Below the pieces are notes generated by a model. It saw only the letters and a list, made by a program, of their open reading frames with translations. It ran no database searches and was not told the DNA's origin. 57,020 nucleotides of DNA from DATGKK01 sp035294725 (GTDB taxonomy: Bacteria > Actinomycetota > Acidimicrobiia > Acidimicrobiales > Bog-793): contig DATGKK010000026.1 of NCBI GenBank assembly GCA_035294725.1, positions 1 through 57,020 on the forward strand, in the 5' to 3' direction. The first letter of the stretch is position 1; each line of letters starts with the position of its first letter. Shown here in pieces: positions 8,531-17,062 of the stretch. Position numbers and translations under genes: made by a program.

Positions 8531-8751
8531 CTCAGCTCCAACGGCTCGTGATCCGATCCTGCGCCTACAGACTGCCCCTCGTTGCTCCGATGCGCGTGGG
8601 TTCCACCTGTGAGGTGCCTGGGAGATCCGCGAGCACGCTGCCGTCCTTGGCCTGCGAGCCCGTCCCCGGTCCTGGACCGCGACCGGCTGGGCGCGCCACG
8701 ATGGCGGACGCCCCCGGCGTCGGCGCCGGGGAGGACGAGAAGGAGCGGCTC

Positions 8752-9990
8752 ATGCAGGTGGTGCGAAGGTCGCAGGGGGCACGAGCTGCTGGCGTGCCTC
8801 TGCTTCGACGCAAGAGCGTCGCGGTCGGTTTGGCCCTCTTCGGTGCGGTGGCCGTGGCCGTGCCCTCGACGGCGATCGCCACGGCAGGGCAGGTCTCGGG
8901 GCGCTCCTCGCTGGCGCCCATCGGCATCGTCGACGCGTTCGGGGTGGAGCAGGCGCCGATCCTCGCCGAGATGCACGTGACCGGGGAGCGGCGGATCGAC
9001 GGCCTCACGTTCTGGGAGGGCACGATCGGCGGTCGCCCGGTCGTCGACGTCGCGAGCGGCGAGGTCGACGAGGCCGCCGAGCTCGCCACCTACCTGCTCG
9101 ACACGACGTTCCATCCCCGCGCCACGCTGTTCTCGGGCACCGCAGGCGCGCAGAACGCGAGGGTGCACGTGGGCGACGTCGTCGTGAGCGGCTACGTCGT
9201 CGACAAGTCGACGATCCACTACCACCTCGGCGGCTGGCAGGGCCAGTACAGCGGCGAGGAGCTGAACCTCACGCCGTCCTCGGACGTCCGCGGGGCGATC
9301 GTCACCGGCCGGGGCACCACGCTCCCCACGCCGGCCGACGCGACGACCTACGGGTACGGCTCGGGGACGGACCGGCACACCGTCTACGTGCTCGCCTATG
9401 CCGCCCCGCTCCAGCTGGTCCAGACCGCGGAGCGGGCCGGGAGCCTCCTCGGCACGACCACCATCGCCGATGCGACGGGGGACCCGAGCCGGCAGGGCAC
9501 GATCACGAACAAGGTCGTCGCCGGGGTGATCGGGCAGGCCGATGTGTGGACCGAGCCCTTGAGCTGGATCGAGGCGCAGAACATGATGTACCCCACCGAC
9601 GCCGAGGAGAACGAGGCGAACGGCTTCGCCTTCGCCAACGCAGAGCTCGGGGTGCCGTGGCTGCTCGTGCGGGGGATCTCCGACACGGTCTGGTACCCGA
9701 AGGCCTACGACGGCATCATCGCTGCCGACCACGCCGCGCTGGTCGTGAAGTACCTGGTGGAGCACCTGCCGGCGACGATCGACACCGCGCCGACCCGGCT
9801 CTCGGACCTCTCGAGGATCGCGAACGCCCGCCGCTACGGCTACATCGTCGCCCGGCGGGCCTACTACTCCGTCTCGTCGGTGACCGAGGTCCGCTACGTC
9901 GACAGCGCCGGGCAGATGGTCCGGTTGTCGGGCACCCGGCTTCGCGCACTCGAGCAGGAGTACACCTACGCCGCCGGCCGGATTGGCTGA
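8752..9990 (+). CDS. Exported nucleosidase-like protein (PNP/MTA-SAH nucleosidase fold)
   Basis: ATG at 8752 was chosen because AAGGAG lies six to seven bases upstream and the protein then opens with a classic signal peptide (basic residues, then a hydrophobic stretch at about 22-43). The 412-residue product shows the nucleoside phosphorylase/5'-methylthioadenosine nucleosidase fold: GIVDAFGVEQAPILAEM, TLFSGTAGAQNARVHVGDVV, and a late GFAFANAELGVPWLLVRGIS resembling the purine-binding and catalytic Glu/Asp region. It would hydrolyse or bind nucleosides outside the cytoplasm, which is unusual because most relatives are cytosolic. It could be a catalytically altered binding protein. Confidence 0.72.
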   Translation: MQVVRRSQGARAAGVPLLRRKSVAVGLALFGAVAVAVPSTAIATAGQVSGRSSLAPIGIVDAFGVEQAPILAEMHVTGERRIDGLTFWEGTIGGRPVVDVASGEVDEAAELATYLLDTTFHPRATLFSGTAGAQNARVHVGDVVVSGYVVDKSTIHYHLGGWQGQYSGEELNLTPSSDVRGAIVTGRGTTLPTPADATTYGYGSGTDRHTVYVLAYAAPLQLVQTAERAGSLLGTTTIADATGDPSRQGTITNKVVAGVIGQADVWTEPLSWIEAQNMMYPTDAEENEANGFAFANAELGVPWLLVRGISDTVWYPKAYDGIIAADHAALVVKYLVEHLPATIDTAPTRLSDLSRIANARRYGYIVARRAYYSVSSVTEVRYVDSAGQMVRLSGTRLRALEQEYTYAAGRIG

Positions 9991-10029
9991 GGCGGCGGCG
10001 CGCCGCAGCAGCTGAGGGCTCGAAGCTCG

Positions 10030-10035
10030 TAGTCT
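10030..10035 (+). promoter_or_regulatory. Leaderless -10 box for the lipoprotein gene
   Basis: TAGTCT sits exactly six bases before the ATG at 10042, with no RBS between. Confidence 0.5.
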
Positions 10036-10041
10036 TCGGAC

Positions 10042-10554
10042 ATGGGACCTGGAACGAGGAGTCGACGCCTCGCGGCGGTCGCCACGGTGGCGGTCGCCCT
10101 CGCCGGGGCTGCCTGCTCGAGCTCTCCGGGCAGTGGGGCGGGCCCGAGCACCGTCCCGTCGCCCTCGAAGTCGGCCAGCGAGATCAGGGGAGCGTTCCAC
10201 ACGCTGTTCGACCTCGCTGACCCGGCCCTCGCCCCGAAGATCGCGGCGGTGCAGGACGGCTCGAGCATCAAGGCGGCGATCTCGCATGCCATCGACTCCT
10301 CGCTCGCCAAGAAGGCGGGCGGGGCCACCATCTCGCAGGTGTCGATCGAGCACGGCTCGGCCTGCAGGTCCGAGAGCCTCCCGAGCCCGTGCGCGCTCGT
10401 GACCTACTCCATCGTGTCGCCGTCGGGGAAGCCGCTTCTCCCGAACTCGAAGGGCTTCGCCGTCTACCTCGCGCCGAAGTGGTACGTGAGCAAGGAGACG
10501 ATCTGCACGCTGCTCACCTTCGCCAACGGCAACACGGCGCCGGCCGGATGCTGA
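10042..10554 (+). CDS. Small secreted lipoprotein of unknown function
   Basis: The 170-residue product has a basic start, a hydrophobic core and a clear lipobox LAGAAC, predicting Cys25 lipidation and anchoring on the outer face of the membrane. A Ser/Pro-rich linker follows, then a domain with SEIRGAFHTLFDLADPALA, two central Cys (ACRSESLPSPCAL) and two near the C-terminus (ICTLL and a terminal Cys), which could form disulfides. The fold resembles small actinobacterial secreted proteins of the low-molecular-weight antigen MTB12 type, but I am not certain. It is transcribed just ahead of proS. Confidence 0.6.
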   Translation: MGPGTRSRRLAAVATVAVALAGAACSSSPGSGAGPSTVPSPSKSASEIRGAFHTLFDLADPALAPKIAAVQDGSSIKAAISHAIDSSLAKKAGGATISQVSIEHGSACRSESLPSPCALVTYSIVSPSGKPLLPNSKGFAVYLAPKWYVSKETICTLLTFANGNTAPAGC

Positions 10555-10573
10555 AGGTCGGCGGTCGCGGCTC

Positions 10574-12022
10574 GTGAGCCCCGAAGAGCGCGGCGTCACG
10601 CCGCAGGGCGAGGACTTCTCCGCCTGGTACAACGAGGTCGTCCTCCGCGCGGAGCTGGCCGACCGGGGACCGGTGCGGGGCACGATGGTGATGCGGCCCT
10701 ACGGCTACCGCATCTGGGAGCTCATCCAGGCCGACCTGGACGGCCGGATCAAGGCGACGGGCCACGAGAACGCCTATTTCCCGCTCCTCATCCCCGAGTC
10801 CTACCTGCGCCGGGAGGCCGAGCACGTGGAAGGCTTTGCCCCTGAGCTCGCCGTCGTGACCTACGGGGGCGGCCGCGAGCTCGACGAGCCCCTCGTCGTC
10901 CGGCCCACCTCGGAGACGGTGGTGGGGGAGTACATGGCGAAGTGGATCTCGTCGTACCGGGACCTTCCCCTCAAGCTCAACCAGTGGGCCAACGTCGTCC
11001 GCTGGGAGCTGCGGCCCCGCCTCTTCTTGCGCACGACGGAGTTCCTCTGGCAGGAGGGCCACACCGCCCACGCCTCCGCCGAGCAGGCGTGGGAGGAGGT
11101 GATCGTGGCGCTCGGGCTCTACGAGCGCTTCGCTCTCGAGGCGGCTGCGCTCGCTCCGTTCGTGGGCGAGAAGACGGCAGGGGAGCGGTTCGCCGGCGCG
11201 CTCCGGACGACGACCATCGAGGCGATGATGCGGGACGGCCGGGCGCTGCAGTCCGGCACCTCCCACTACCTCGGCGAGAACTTCGCCAGGGCGTTCGGCA
11301 TCCGGTTCCAGGACGAGGCGGGCGAGCTCCGGCTCTGCCACACCACCTCGTGGGGCCTGTCGACCCGCATGGTGGGCGCCGTGATCATGGGGCACGGCGA
11401 CGACAAGGGCCTCGTGCTGCCGCCGGCGCTCGCGCCGTACCAGGTCGTCGTCGTCCCGATCGGCAAGGGGGCCGAGGCCGAGGGGGTGCTCGGCGCCGCC
11501 CGCCAGGTCGCCGACCGTCTCGCGGCTGCGGGCGTCCGGGTGAAGCTGGACGAGCGGCTCCACCTCTCGGCGGGGTTCAAGTTCAACGACTGGGAGATGC
11601 GCGGCGTCCCGCTCCGCCTCGAGCTCGGCCCGAGGGACCTCGCCGCCGGTTCGGTGCTGGCCTCCTCCCGGCTGTCGGCAGACCGCCGGGAGAAAGAGCC
11701 CCTCTCCCTGGAGCGGATCGAGGCGGAGGTGCCGGCCCGCTTGGCCTCGTTCCACGGCGAGCTCCATGCGCGGGCGGTTCGCTTCCGGGATGACCACACC
11801 GTCGCCGCCGACACCTGGGACGAGCTCGTGGCCGCCGTGGAGACCGGGTTCGCGCGGGCGCTCGCGTGCGAGCGGCCCGAGTGCGAGCAGCGGGTGAAGG
11901 AGGCGACGACGGCGACGGTGCGCTGCATCCCTTTCGACGGCGAGCCGGAGCAGGGCCCCTGCGTGGTCTGCGGCGAACCCTCCGCCTACGGCACGCGCGT
12001 GATCGTGGCCCGGGCCTACTGA
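10574..12022 (+). CDS. proS: Prolyl-tRNA synthetase, short archaeal/eukaryotic-type
   Basis: The 482-residue enzyme is the compact ProRS class without the bacterial editing insertion. It has FSAWYNEVVLRAELADRGPVRG near the start, the class II motif 2 around WANVVRWELRPRLFLRTTEF, and the C-terminal zinc-binding-like part with CERPECEQR and later GPCVVCGEPS before a terminal Tyr. It charges tRNA-Pro with proline in the cytoplasm. The GTG start at 10574 directly precedes the conserved region. Many bacteria use the longer type; the short type occurs in several deep actinobacterial lineages, Deinococcus and others. Confidence 0.93.
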   Translation: MSPEERGVTPQGEDFSAWYNEVVLRAELADRGPVRGTMVMRPYGYRIWELIQADLDGRIKATGHENAYFPLLIPESYLRREAEHVEGFAPELAVVTYGGGRELDEPLVVRPTSETVVGEYMAKWISSYRDLPLKLNQWANVVRWELRPRLFLRTTEFLWQEGHTAHASAEQAWEEVIVALGLYERFALEAAALAPFVGEKTAGERFAGALRTTTIEAMMRDGRALQSGTSHYLGENFARAFGIRFQDEAGELRLCHTTSWGLSTRMVGAVIMGHGDDKGLVLPPALAPYQVVVVPIGKGAEAEGVLGAARQVADRLAAAGVRVKLDERLHLSAGFKFNDWEMRGVPLRLELGPRDLAAGSVLASSRLSADRREKEPLSLERIEAEVPARLASFHGELHARAVRFRDDHTVAADTWDELVAAVETGFARALACERPECEQRVKEATTATVRCIPFDGEPEQGPCVVCGEPSAYGTRVIVARAY

Positions 12023-12056
12023 CGAGGCGGGCCCGCCGCCCGGCTCGGCGGATGGC

Positions 12057-12767
12057 TCAGTGGCGGGCGCGGACCGGGAGGATCTCCGCCTCGACCTCCG
12101 GGGGCAGCTCGCTCACGGCGCCGGCATGCACCACCCGCCCCTTTCTCAGGATGACGGCCTGCTCGGCGAGCTCGAGCACCCGGGTCACCTGCTGCTCCAC
12201 GACGAGCAGCGTCGTGCCGGCATCCCGGATCTCCCGGAGGGCCTGCCAGACCTCGTCCACCATGCGGGGGGCGAGGCCGAGCGAGAGCTCGTCCACGACG
12301 AGGAGCCGGGGCGGCACCGCGAGCACGCGGGCGAGCGCCAGCATCCGCTGCTCGCCTCCCGACAGCGTCCCTGCCAGTTGCCTGCGGCGCTCGGCGAGGC
12401 GGGGAAAGCGCGCGTAGGCCCGCTCGAGCGCCTCGTGGGCGCCGCGCCGGCCGAGCTTGGTGACGAACGTCAGCTTCAGGTTGTCCTCGACGTCGAGCGT
12501 CGCGAAGACGGGCCGGCCCTCGGGGGCGTGGGCGATCCCGCGCCGGGTGATGCGCCAGGCCGGCTCACCCGTGACGTCCTCGCCCTCCACGAGGACCCGC
12601 CCGGAGGTCACCGGGATGAGGCCGGTGGCGACCCGGGCGACGGTCGACTTGCCGGCGCCGTTCGCGCCGAGCAGCGCGGTGACGGAGCCGGCCGGGACGC
12701 GGAACGAGACGTCGAACAGCGCCCTGAAGCGGCCGTAGCCGGCGTCGACGTGGAGCAGCTCCAGCAT
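12057..12767 (-). CDS. livF: Branched-chain amino acid-type ABC transporter ATPase (LivF-like)
   Basis: A 236-residue ATPase with Walker A GANGAGKST, the signature TLSGGEQRMLALARVL, Walker B PPRLLVVDELSLGLAP and the H-loop-like VVEQQVTRVL, as in LivF. It hydrolyses ATP on the cytoplasmic face to power the importer encoded upstream. ATG at 12767 begins the conserved ABC domain. A GTG at 12827 lies three bases upstream of the livG stop (12820-12822), overlaps the livG 3' end, and would add 20 Pro/Ala-rich residues. It is the last gene of the leftward liv operon and converges with proS. Confidence 0.9.
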   Translation of the reverse strand: MLELLHVDAGYGRFRALFDVSFRVPAGSVTALLGANGAGKSTVARVATGLIPVTSGRVLVEGEDVTGEPAWRITRRGIAHAPEGRPVFATLDVEDNLKLTFVTKLGRRGAHEALERAYARFPRLAERRRQLAGTLSGGEQRMLALARVLAVPPRLLVVDELSLGLAPRMVDEVWQALREIRDAGTTLLVVEQQVTRVLELAEQAVILRKGRVVHAGAVSELPPEVEAEILPVRARH

Positions 12768-12819
12768 GACGGGCGCGGCTCGGGCGCCCTGCCCGTCCGG
12801 CTCGGCGGGCGGCGCCGGC

Positions 12820-13581
12820 TCAGCCACGGGCGGAGCCGAGATAGGCCGTGCGCACGGCTGCGTCGTCCAGCACCTCGGCAAGCCTCCCCGAGCAGATGAC
12901 CCGCCCGAAGTCGAGCACGTAGACCCGGCCGGCGATGGCGTCGACGAGATCGAGGTCGTGCTCGACGAGCAGCATGGCGGTCCCCTGCTCGCGCTGGACC
13001 TCGGAGAGCACCGAGGCGAGGGAGTCGGTCTCGCGAGAGTCGAGCCCGGAGGAGGGTTCGTCGAGCAGCAGCAGCCGGGGTCGCTGGATGAGGGCCCGGC
13101 CGAGCTCGAGGAGCCTCCCCTGGCCGAGGCTGATGGCCTCGACGGGGGCGCCTGCCACCTGCTCGAGCCCGAGCGCCTTCAGCATCGCCTCGGCCTCCTC
13201 GAGCTCTTCCTCGGTCGGGGCGCCCCGCCAGAGCAGGTCCTTCCACAACCGCCCGTCGCCGTGGTGCTGGCGGGCGGCGACGAGGAGGTGGTCCCGCACG
13301 CTCGTGCCGGCGAAGAGCTCGATCTTCTGGAAGGTGCGGCCGATCCCGCGCCGAGCTCTGCGGTGGACCGGGAGGCGGTCGATCCGGGCGCCGTCGAAAA
13401 AGATCGTGCCGGCGTCGGGGCGGGTCGTGCCGCTGATGCAGTCGAACAGCGTCGTCTTGCCGGCGCCGTTCGGCCCGATGAGCCCGACGGTCTCGCCGGC
13501 CCCGACCTCGAGCGACACGCCGGAGAGCGCCTGGATGCCGCCGAAGCGCCGGCTCACCTGCCGCAGTTCGAGCAGGCTCAC
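12820..13581 (-). CDS. livG: Branched-chain amino acid-type ABC transporter ATPase (LivG-like)
   Basis: This 253-residue ATPase has Walker A GPNGAGKTT at residues 36-44 and the LivG-typical Q-loop region RRARRGIGRTFQKIELF. The signature is a variant SLGQGRLLELGRAL, and Walker B is RLLLLDEPSSGLD. The LivG insert (RQHHGDGRLWKDLLWRGAP) is present. It pairs with LivF to drive the fused permease. Its ATG overlaps the permease stop by four bases, so translation is probably coupled. The substrate is not fixed by the sequence; Liv-type systems also import urea, short amides and aromatic compounds. Confidence 0.9.
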   Translation of the reverse strand: MSLLELRQVSRRFGGIQALSGVSLEVGAGETVGLIGPNGAGKTTLFDCISGTTRPDAGTIFFDGARIDRLPVHRRARRGIGRTFQKIELFAGTSVRDHLLVAARQHHGDGRLWKDLLWRGAPTEEELEEAEAMLKALGLEQVAGAPVEAISLGQGRLLELGRALIQRPRLLLLDEPSSGLDSRETDSLASVLSEVQREQGTAMLLVEHDLDLVDAIAGRVYVLDFGRVICSGRLAEVLDDAAVRTAYLGSARG

Positions 13582-15527
13582 GCGAGCACCTCGGCCTCTG
13601 CACGATCCGGCTCTCTCCCGGCGAGGCGCCCGAGCGCGACCTGCTTCAGGTACTCGATCACGCCTTCGGGGTGCAGCACGTAGGCGACGGCGCCGGCCCC
13701 GAACACGATCTCGAGCAGGCCGGCGAACGAAGCCGGCAGCGAGGAGGTGACGAGGTTGTTGAGCAGGACGTAGACGAGGCCCGCTTCGATCGCACCCTCG
13801 ACGGTGTACACGCCGGTGGTGGCGACCACGAGCACGAACACGAGCGAGATGAGCGTGTTGAAATCGCTTGCCGAGACGGCGGTGTCGAGCGAGCCGTACA
13901 GGGCCCCGCCGACCCCTGCGATGCCGGCGCTCAGCGCGAACACGACGATCTTGGTCTTCGCGGGGCTGATGCCGATGCTCGCGGCGGCGAGCTCGCTCCC
14001 GCGCAGCGCCGCGAGCTGGCGGCCGGTGGTGCCGCGCCGGAGGGCGGCCACGACGGCGACGCAGAGCGCGAGCACAAGGAGGACGAGGACGAAATAGGAC
14101 CGGTCGTCGGCGAAGTTCACCGGACCGAGGCTCGGGCGGGGCACGTTGATGCCGCTGTCACCGTTGAGGCTCCAGCTGTACTGGAAGCCGATGTTGTCGG
14201 CGAGGAGGCCGAAGGCCAGCGTCGCGAGGGCGAGGGCGAGGCCCCCGAGCCGGAGTGCGGGGAGCGCCACGATCACGCCGACCCCAGCCGCGGCGAGGCC
14301 CCCGAGGGCGACCCCGGCGAGGACGGAGAGGTTGAGGTGGGCGGCGAGCTGCCCTGCGGTGAAGGCGCCGACTCCGGCGAAGGCGGCCTGGCAGAGCGAG
14401 ATCTGGCCGCTCATTCCGGTCAGCAGCACGAGCGAGAGGAAGACGATCGACAAGGCGAGCGCCTGGGAGAGGGTGAAGACCCAGTTGTCGCTCACCCAGG
14501 TGAGGCAGGAGACGACGAGCACGGCGAGGAGCGCGAGCCGAGCCCACCTCGAGGCGCGCCGGAGGCTCGGGTCTCTCAGCGCGGACGCGATCGGGGCTGG
14601 CGGCGGGTCGGCCGCCGCGAGCGGGTCGTCCTGGCGGCCCCACCTCCGGCGGAGCCCCGGCAGGAACAGCAGCAGGCCGAGGAGGGCCACGAAGGGAAGC
14701 GCCGGCCGCAGGCCCGAGGAGAGGATCTGGCCCGAGGGCAGGTAGCCGCCGAGGACCTCCTCGACGACCCCGAGAAGGATGCCGCCGAGGAAGGTGTAGG
14801 GAAGGCTCGCGAGGCTGCCGGCCGCGGCCGCCGCGATGGCGGCGACGAGCAGGTCCGTGAAGTTGAGCGACTGGAGGCTGCCGAAGACGGGGGCGATGAT
14901 CACCCCGCTAAGGCCGGCGAGGAAGCTCGAGAGCATCCAGCTCGTGAGGCCGACCGCCTCGGCGTTCAACCCGGCGAGCTGGACCATGCGCGGGCTCTCC
15001 GCCATCGCCCGCATCCGCAGCCCGATCTGGGTGAAGTGGAACATGAGCGAGAGCAGCAGGGCCACGGCCGCCGTCACGACGACCGTCGAGATCTCGCTCC
15101 CGTTGATGGCGTCGCCGAGGACGCGGAAGTAGACCACCGAGGGCGAGAGCCAGAGCGAGGGAGGGCTGTAGCGATTGCCCGAGCCGAAGGCGACCTGGAG
15201 CAGGGCGGGGATCACGACGAGGAGGCCGAGCGCGGCCACGAGCTTCACGAGCACCGGCCGGGAGCGCACGAGGCGGAACAGGCCGAGGTCGATCACGACC
15301 CCGAGCAGGGGAGCCCCGAGGACCACCGAGACGAGGAACGCCGCCCAGGTCGGCCAACCCGCGGCGATGGTCACGTAGAACACGAGGGCGGAGGCGTACG
15401 CCTGGGCGCCGAAGGCGAGGTTGAACACCCCGGAGGTCTGGTAGGTGAGGACCAGCCCCATCCCGAGGAGCGCGAAGACGCAGCCGTAGGGGAGGCCGGG
15501 GATCGCGTAGGCGAGGAACTGGCTCAC
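13578..15527 (-). CDS. Fused LivH-LivM ABC transporter permease
   Basis: One 649-residue polypeptide carries both permease halves. Residues about 1-295 are LivH-like (start SQFLAYAIPGLPYGCVFALL, then GLVLTYQTSGVFNLAFGAQA). A charged linker spans about 295-330. Residues 330-630 are LivM-like (SGQISLCQAAFAGVGAFTAG). I see roughly 16-18 hydrophobic segments. In most bacteria these are two genes; here the fusion fixes a 1:1 heterodimer. The C-terminus overlaps livG by four bases, and the substrate-binding protein gene starts upstream in the same direction. Confidence 0.92.
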   Translation of the reverse strand: MSQFLAYAIPGLPYGCVFALLGMGLVLTYQTSGVFNLAFGAQAYASALVFYVTIAAGWPTWAAFLVSVVLGAPLLGVVIDLGLFRLVRSRPVLVKLVAALGLLVVIPALLQVAFGSGNRYSPPSLWLSPSVVYFRVLGDAINGSEISTVVVTAAVALLLSLMFHFTQIGLRMRAMAESPRMVQLAGLNAEAVGLTSWMLSSFLAGLSGVIIAPVFGSLQSLNFTDLLVAAIAAAAAGSLASLPYTFLGGILLGVVEEVLGGYLPSGQILSSGLRPALPFVALLGLLLFLPGLRRRWGRQDDPLAAADPPPAPIASALRDPSLRRASRWARLALLAVLVVSCLTWVSDNWVFTLSQALALSIVFLSLVLLTGMSGQISLCQAAFAGVGAFTAGQLAAHLNLSVLAGVALGGLAAAGVGVIVALPALRLGGLALALATLAFGLLADNIGFQYSWSLNGDSGINVPRPSLGPVNFADDRSYFVLVLLVLALCVAVVAALRRGTTGRQLAALRGSELAAASIGISPAKTKIVVFALSAGIAGVGGALYGSLDTAVSASDFNTLISLVFVLVVATTGVYTVEGAIEAGLVYVLLNNLVTSSLPASFAGLLEIVFGAGAVAYVLHPEGVIEYLKQVALGRLAGREPDRAEAEVLA

Positions 15528-15536
15528 GCTGCCGGC

Positions 15537-16874
15537 TCAGGCTCCGGGGATGTCCGGCGGCGGCGGCACGACGACGACGTGGTGGGAGGAGCCCTGGGGG
15601 TACTTGAAGCAGGTGAAGACGGTGGTGCGGGAGCCGAACACCGGCACGAAGTGCCCGTTGCGCGCCTGGACCAGGACGTTGCAGTCGACCGGCCCGTTCG
15701 CGTGGTGCTCGAGCCGCCAGTCGATCGGCGACACGAGACCTCCGGTGAAGGCCGTCATCTGGTTGATGGCGTCGATCAGGCGGCTGCGGGTGACGTCCCT
15801 GCCGATCTTGCGGAGCCCGGCCACGAACATCTCGGCGCTCTCCCAGCCTGCGAGCGAGGCCTCGCTCGGCTCGTCGGCCGGGTAGTAGCGCTTCAGCTCT
15901 CTCAGGTAGAGCGCCATCGCCGGGTACTTGCGCGGCTGGGTGACGCCGGACTCGAAGGGCACGTGGCCGATGAGGAGGTAGACGCCGTTCATGAGGGCTG
16001 CGTTCTGCCGGAGGGCGGACTCGTCGTAGCCGTCGTACCAGTACTGGGTCACCGAGCCCATGCCGGCGCCGTGAAGAGTCCGGGAGAGGACGAGGTTGCC
16101 GCCGAGGTCGAGGCAGCTCGAGACGAAGTCGACCCCGGCGTTCTTCATTCGGGTCACGTCCGAGGTGAGGTCGGTCGCCGGGGCCTGGATCGACAGGTCC
16201 TCGAAGGCCACCTTGATGTGGAACTTCCTCATCACGTTGGCGACGCCGATGCAGGCGTCCGCCGACTGCTTCACGTTGTAGGCGAGGATCCCGACCGCTT
16301 TCGCGTGCACCTGCTCGGCGAGGAAGGCGGGCTCGGGGCCAGGGTGCTCGAAGTCGGTGTAGCTGCCCTGGGAGCCGAACAGGTCGGGCGGGCCGGCCCA
16401 CTGAGGGTTGATGTTGTAGCCGAAGGTCGGGACGTCGTTCTCCGCCAGGTACGAGGCACCCGAGAAGCTCGGCGTCGCCACGCCCACGACGGCGAAGACG
16501 CCATCGGCGACGAGCGCCCGGGCCTGGGCGGTGTCCTGGGCCGGGTTGGAGCCGTCGTCGAGGCCGTAGGCGAAGTCGAGCGTCCGCCCGTCGACACCTC
16601 CGGCGGCGTTGATCATGTCGAAATAGGCGCGCACCCCGTCGAAGATCGGGGCGAAGTCGGCGGGGAGGGGGCCGGTGAGGGAGGCGAGGCCCCCGACGAC
16701 GATCTTTCGAGGGAACACCCCCGCGGTGTTGCCGGAGCGGTTGACGGACACATGGGCGTTGCCGCAGCCGGCGAGGAGCGCCCCGCACAGCACGACGCTG
16801 AGCCCGCCGAGCCCGACGAGGCGCGGCCGCCGGCGGGGGGCCGGGGCCCGGGAGGATGGGGATGCAGGAGCCAT
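15537..16874 (-). CDS. ABC transporter substrate-binding lipoprotein (Peripla_BP_6 type)
   Basis: A 445-residue lipoprotein with lipobox ALLAGC and the type I periplasmic-binding fold: IVVGGLASLTGPLPADFAPI, then RAYFDMINAAGGVDGRTLDF, and ALVADGVFAVVGVATPSF. It captures the ligand outside the membrane for the fused LivHM permease. ATG at 16874 lies nine bases after TACTCT; another ATG two codons upstream is less well spaced. It is divergent from the Rieske gene and shares its regulatory region, so the ligand may be connected to that metabolism, though this is inference. Confidence 0.88.
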   Translation of the reverse strand: MAPASPSSRAPAPRRRPRLVGLGGLSVVLCGALLAGCGNAHVSVNRSGNTAGVFPRKIVVGGLASLTGPLPADFAPIFDGVRAYFDMINAAGGVDGRTLDFAYGLDDGSNPAQDTAQARALVADGVFAVVGVATPSFSGASYLAENDVPTFGYNINPQWAGPPDLFGSQGSYTDFEHPGPEPAFLAEQVHAKAVGILAYNVKQSADACIGVANVMRKFHIKVAFEDLSIQAPATDLTSDVTRMKNAGVDFVSSCLDLGGNLVLSRTLHGAGMGSVTQYWYDGYDESALRQNAALMNGVYLLIGHVPFESGVTQPRKYPAMALYLRELKRYYPADEPSEASLAGWESAEMFVAGLRKIGRDVTRSRLIDAINQMTAFTGGLVSPIDWRLEHHANGPVDCNVLVQARNGHFVPVFGSRTTVFTCFKYPQGSSHHVVVVPPPPDIPGA

Positions 16875-16883
16875 GGTCATCGG

Positions 16884-16889
16884 AGAGTA
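16884..16889 (-). promoter_or_regulatory. -10 box for the liv-type operon
   Basis: TACTCT on the minus strand, nine bases before the ATG at 16874; no RBS is visible. Confidence 0.4.
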
Positions 16890-16983
16890 CCGCCTGCAGC
16901 CTGGGGCGGAGGAGGTAGTCGCGCCCAGCGAGGCTGGGCGCAAGCCGGCTCCTTCGGCGGCCCGCCGGGACGAGACGGGGGCC

Positions 16984-17014
16984 TTGACCTCAAGTTCACT
17001 TGAAGGAATATGTT
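16984..17014 (+). promoter_or_regulatory. SoxR/MerR-type promoter with 19-bp spacer and operator
   Basis: TTGACC (16984-16989) and TATGTT (17009-17014) are separated by 19 bp. The spacer is centred on an inverted repeat, CCTCAAGT (16988-16995) facing ACTTGAAGG (16998-17006), with CAAGT/ACTTG perfect. The long spacer with a palindrome between -35 and -10 is the hallmark of MerR-family control, and the arms closely resemble the SoxR box. Transcription would start near 17021, giving a leader of about 42 bases with GGAGG before the ATG at 17063. No MerR/SoxR gene is in the window. Confidence 0.75.
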
Positions 17015-17062
17015 GCGGCGAGGACGGCAGGCCGAGCGAGCGCCGTTCGAGGAGGGCGAAAG

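Noticed and set aside
12026..12037. GGCGGGCCCGCC palindrome between proS and livF as a terminator.
   Set aside because: It has no loop and no T-run; in DNA this GC-rich such 12-mers are expected often by chance.
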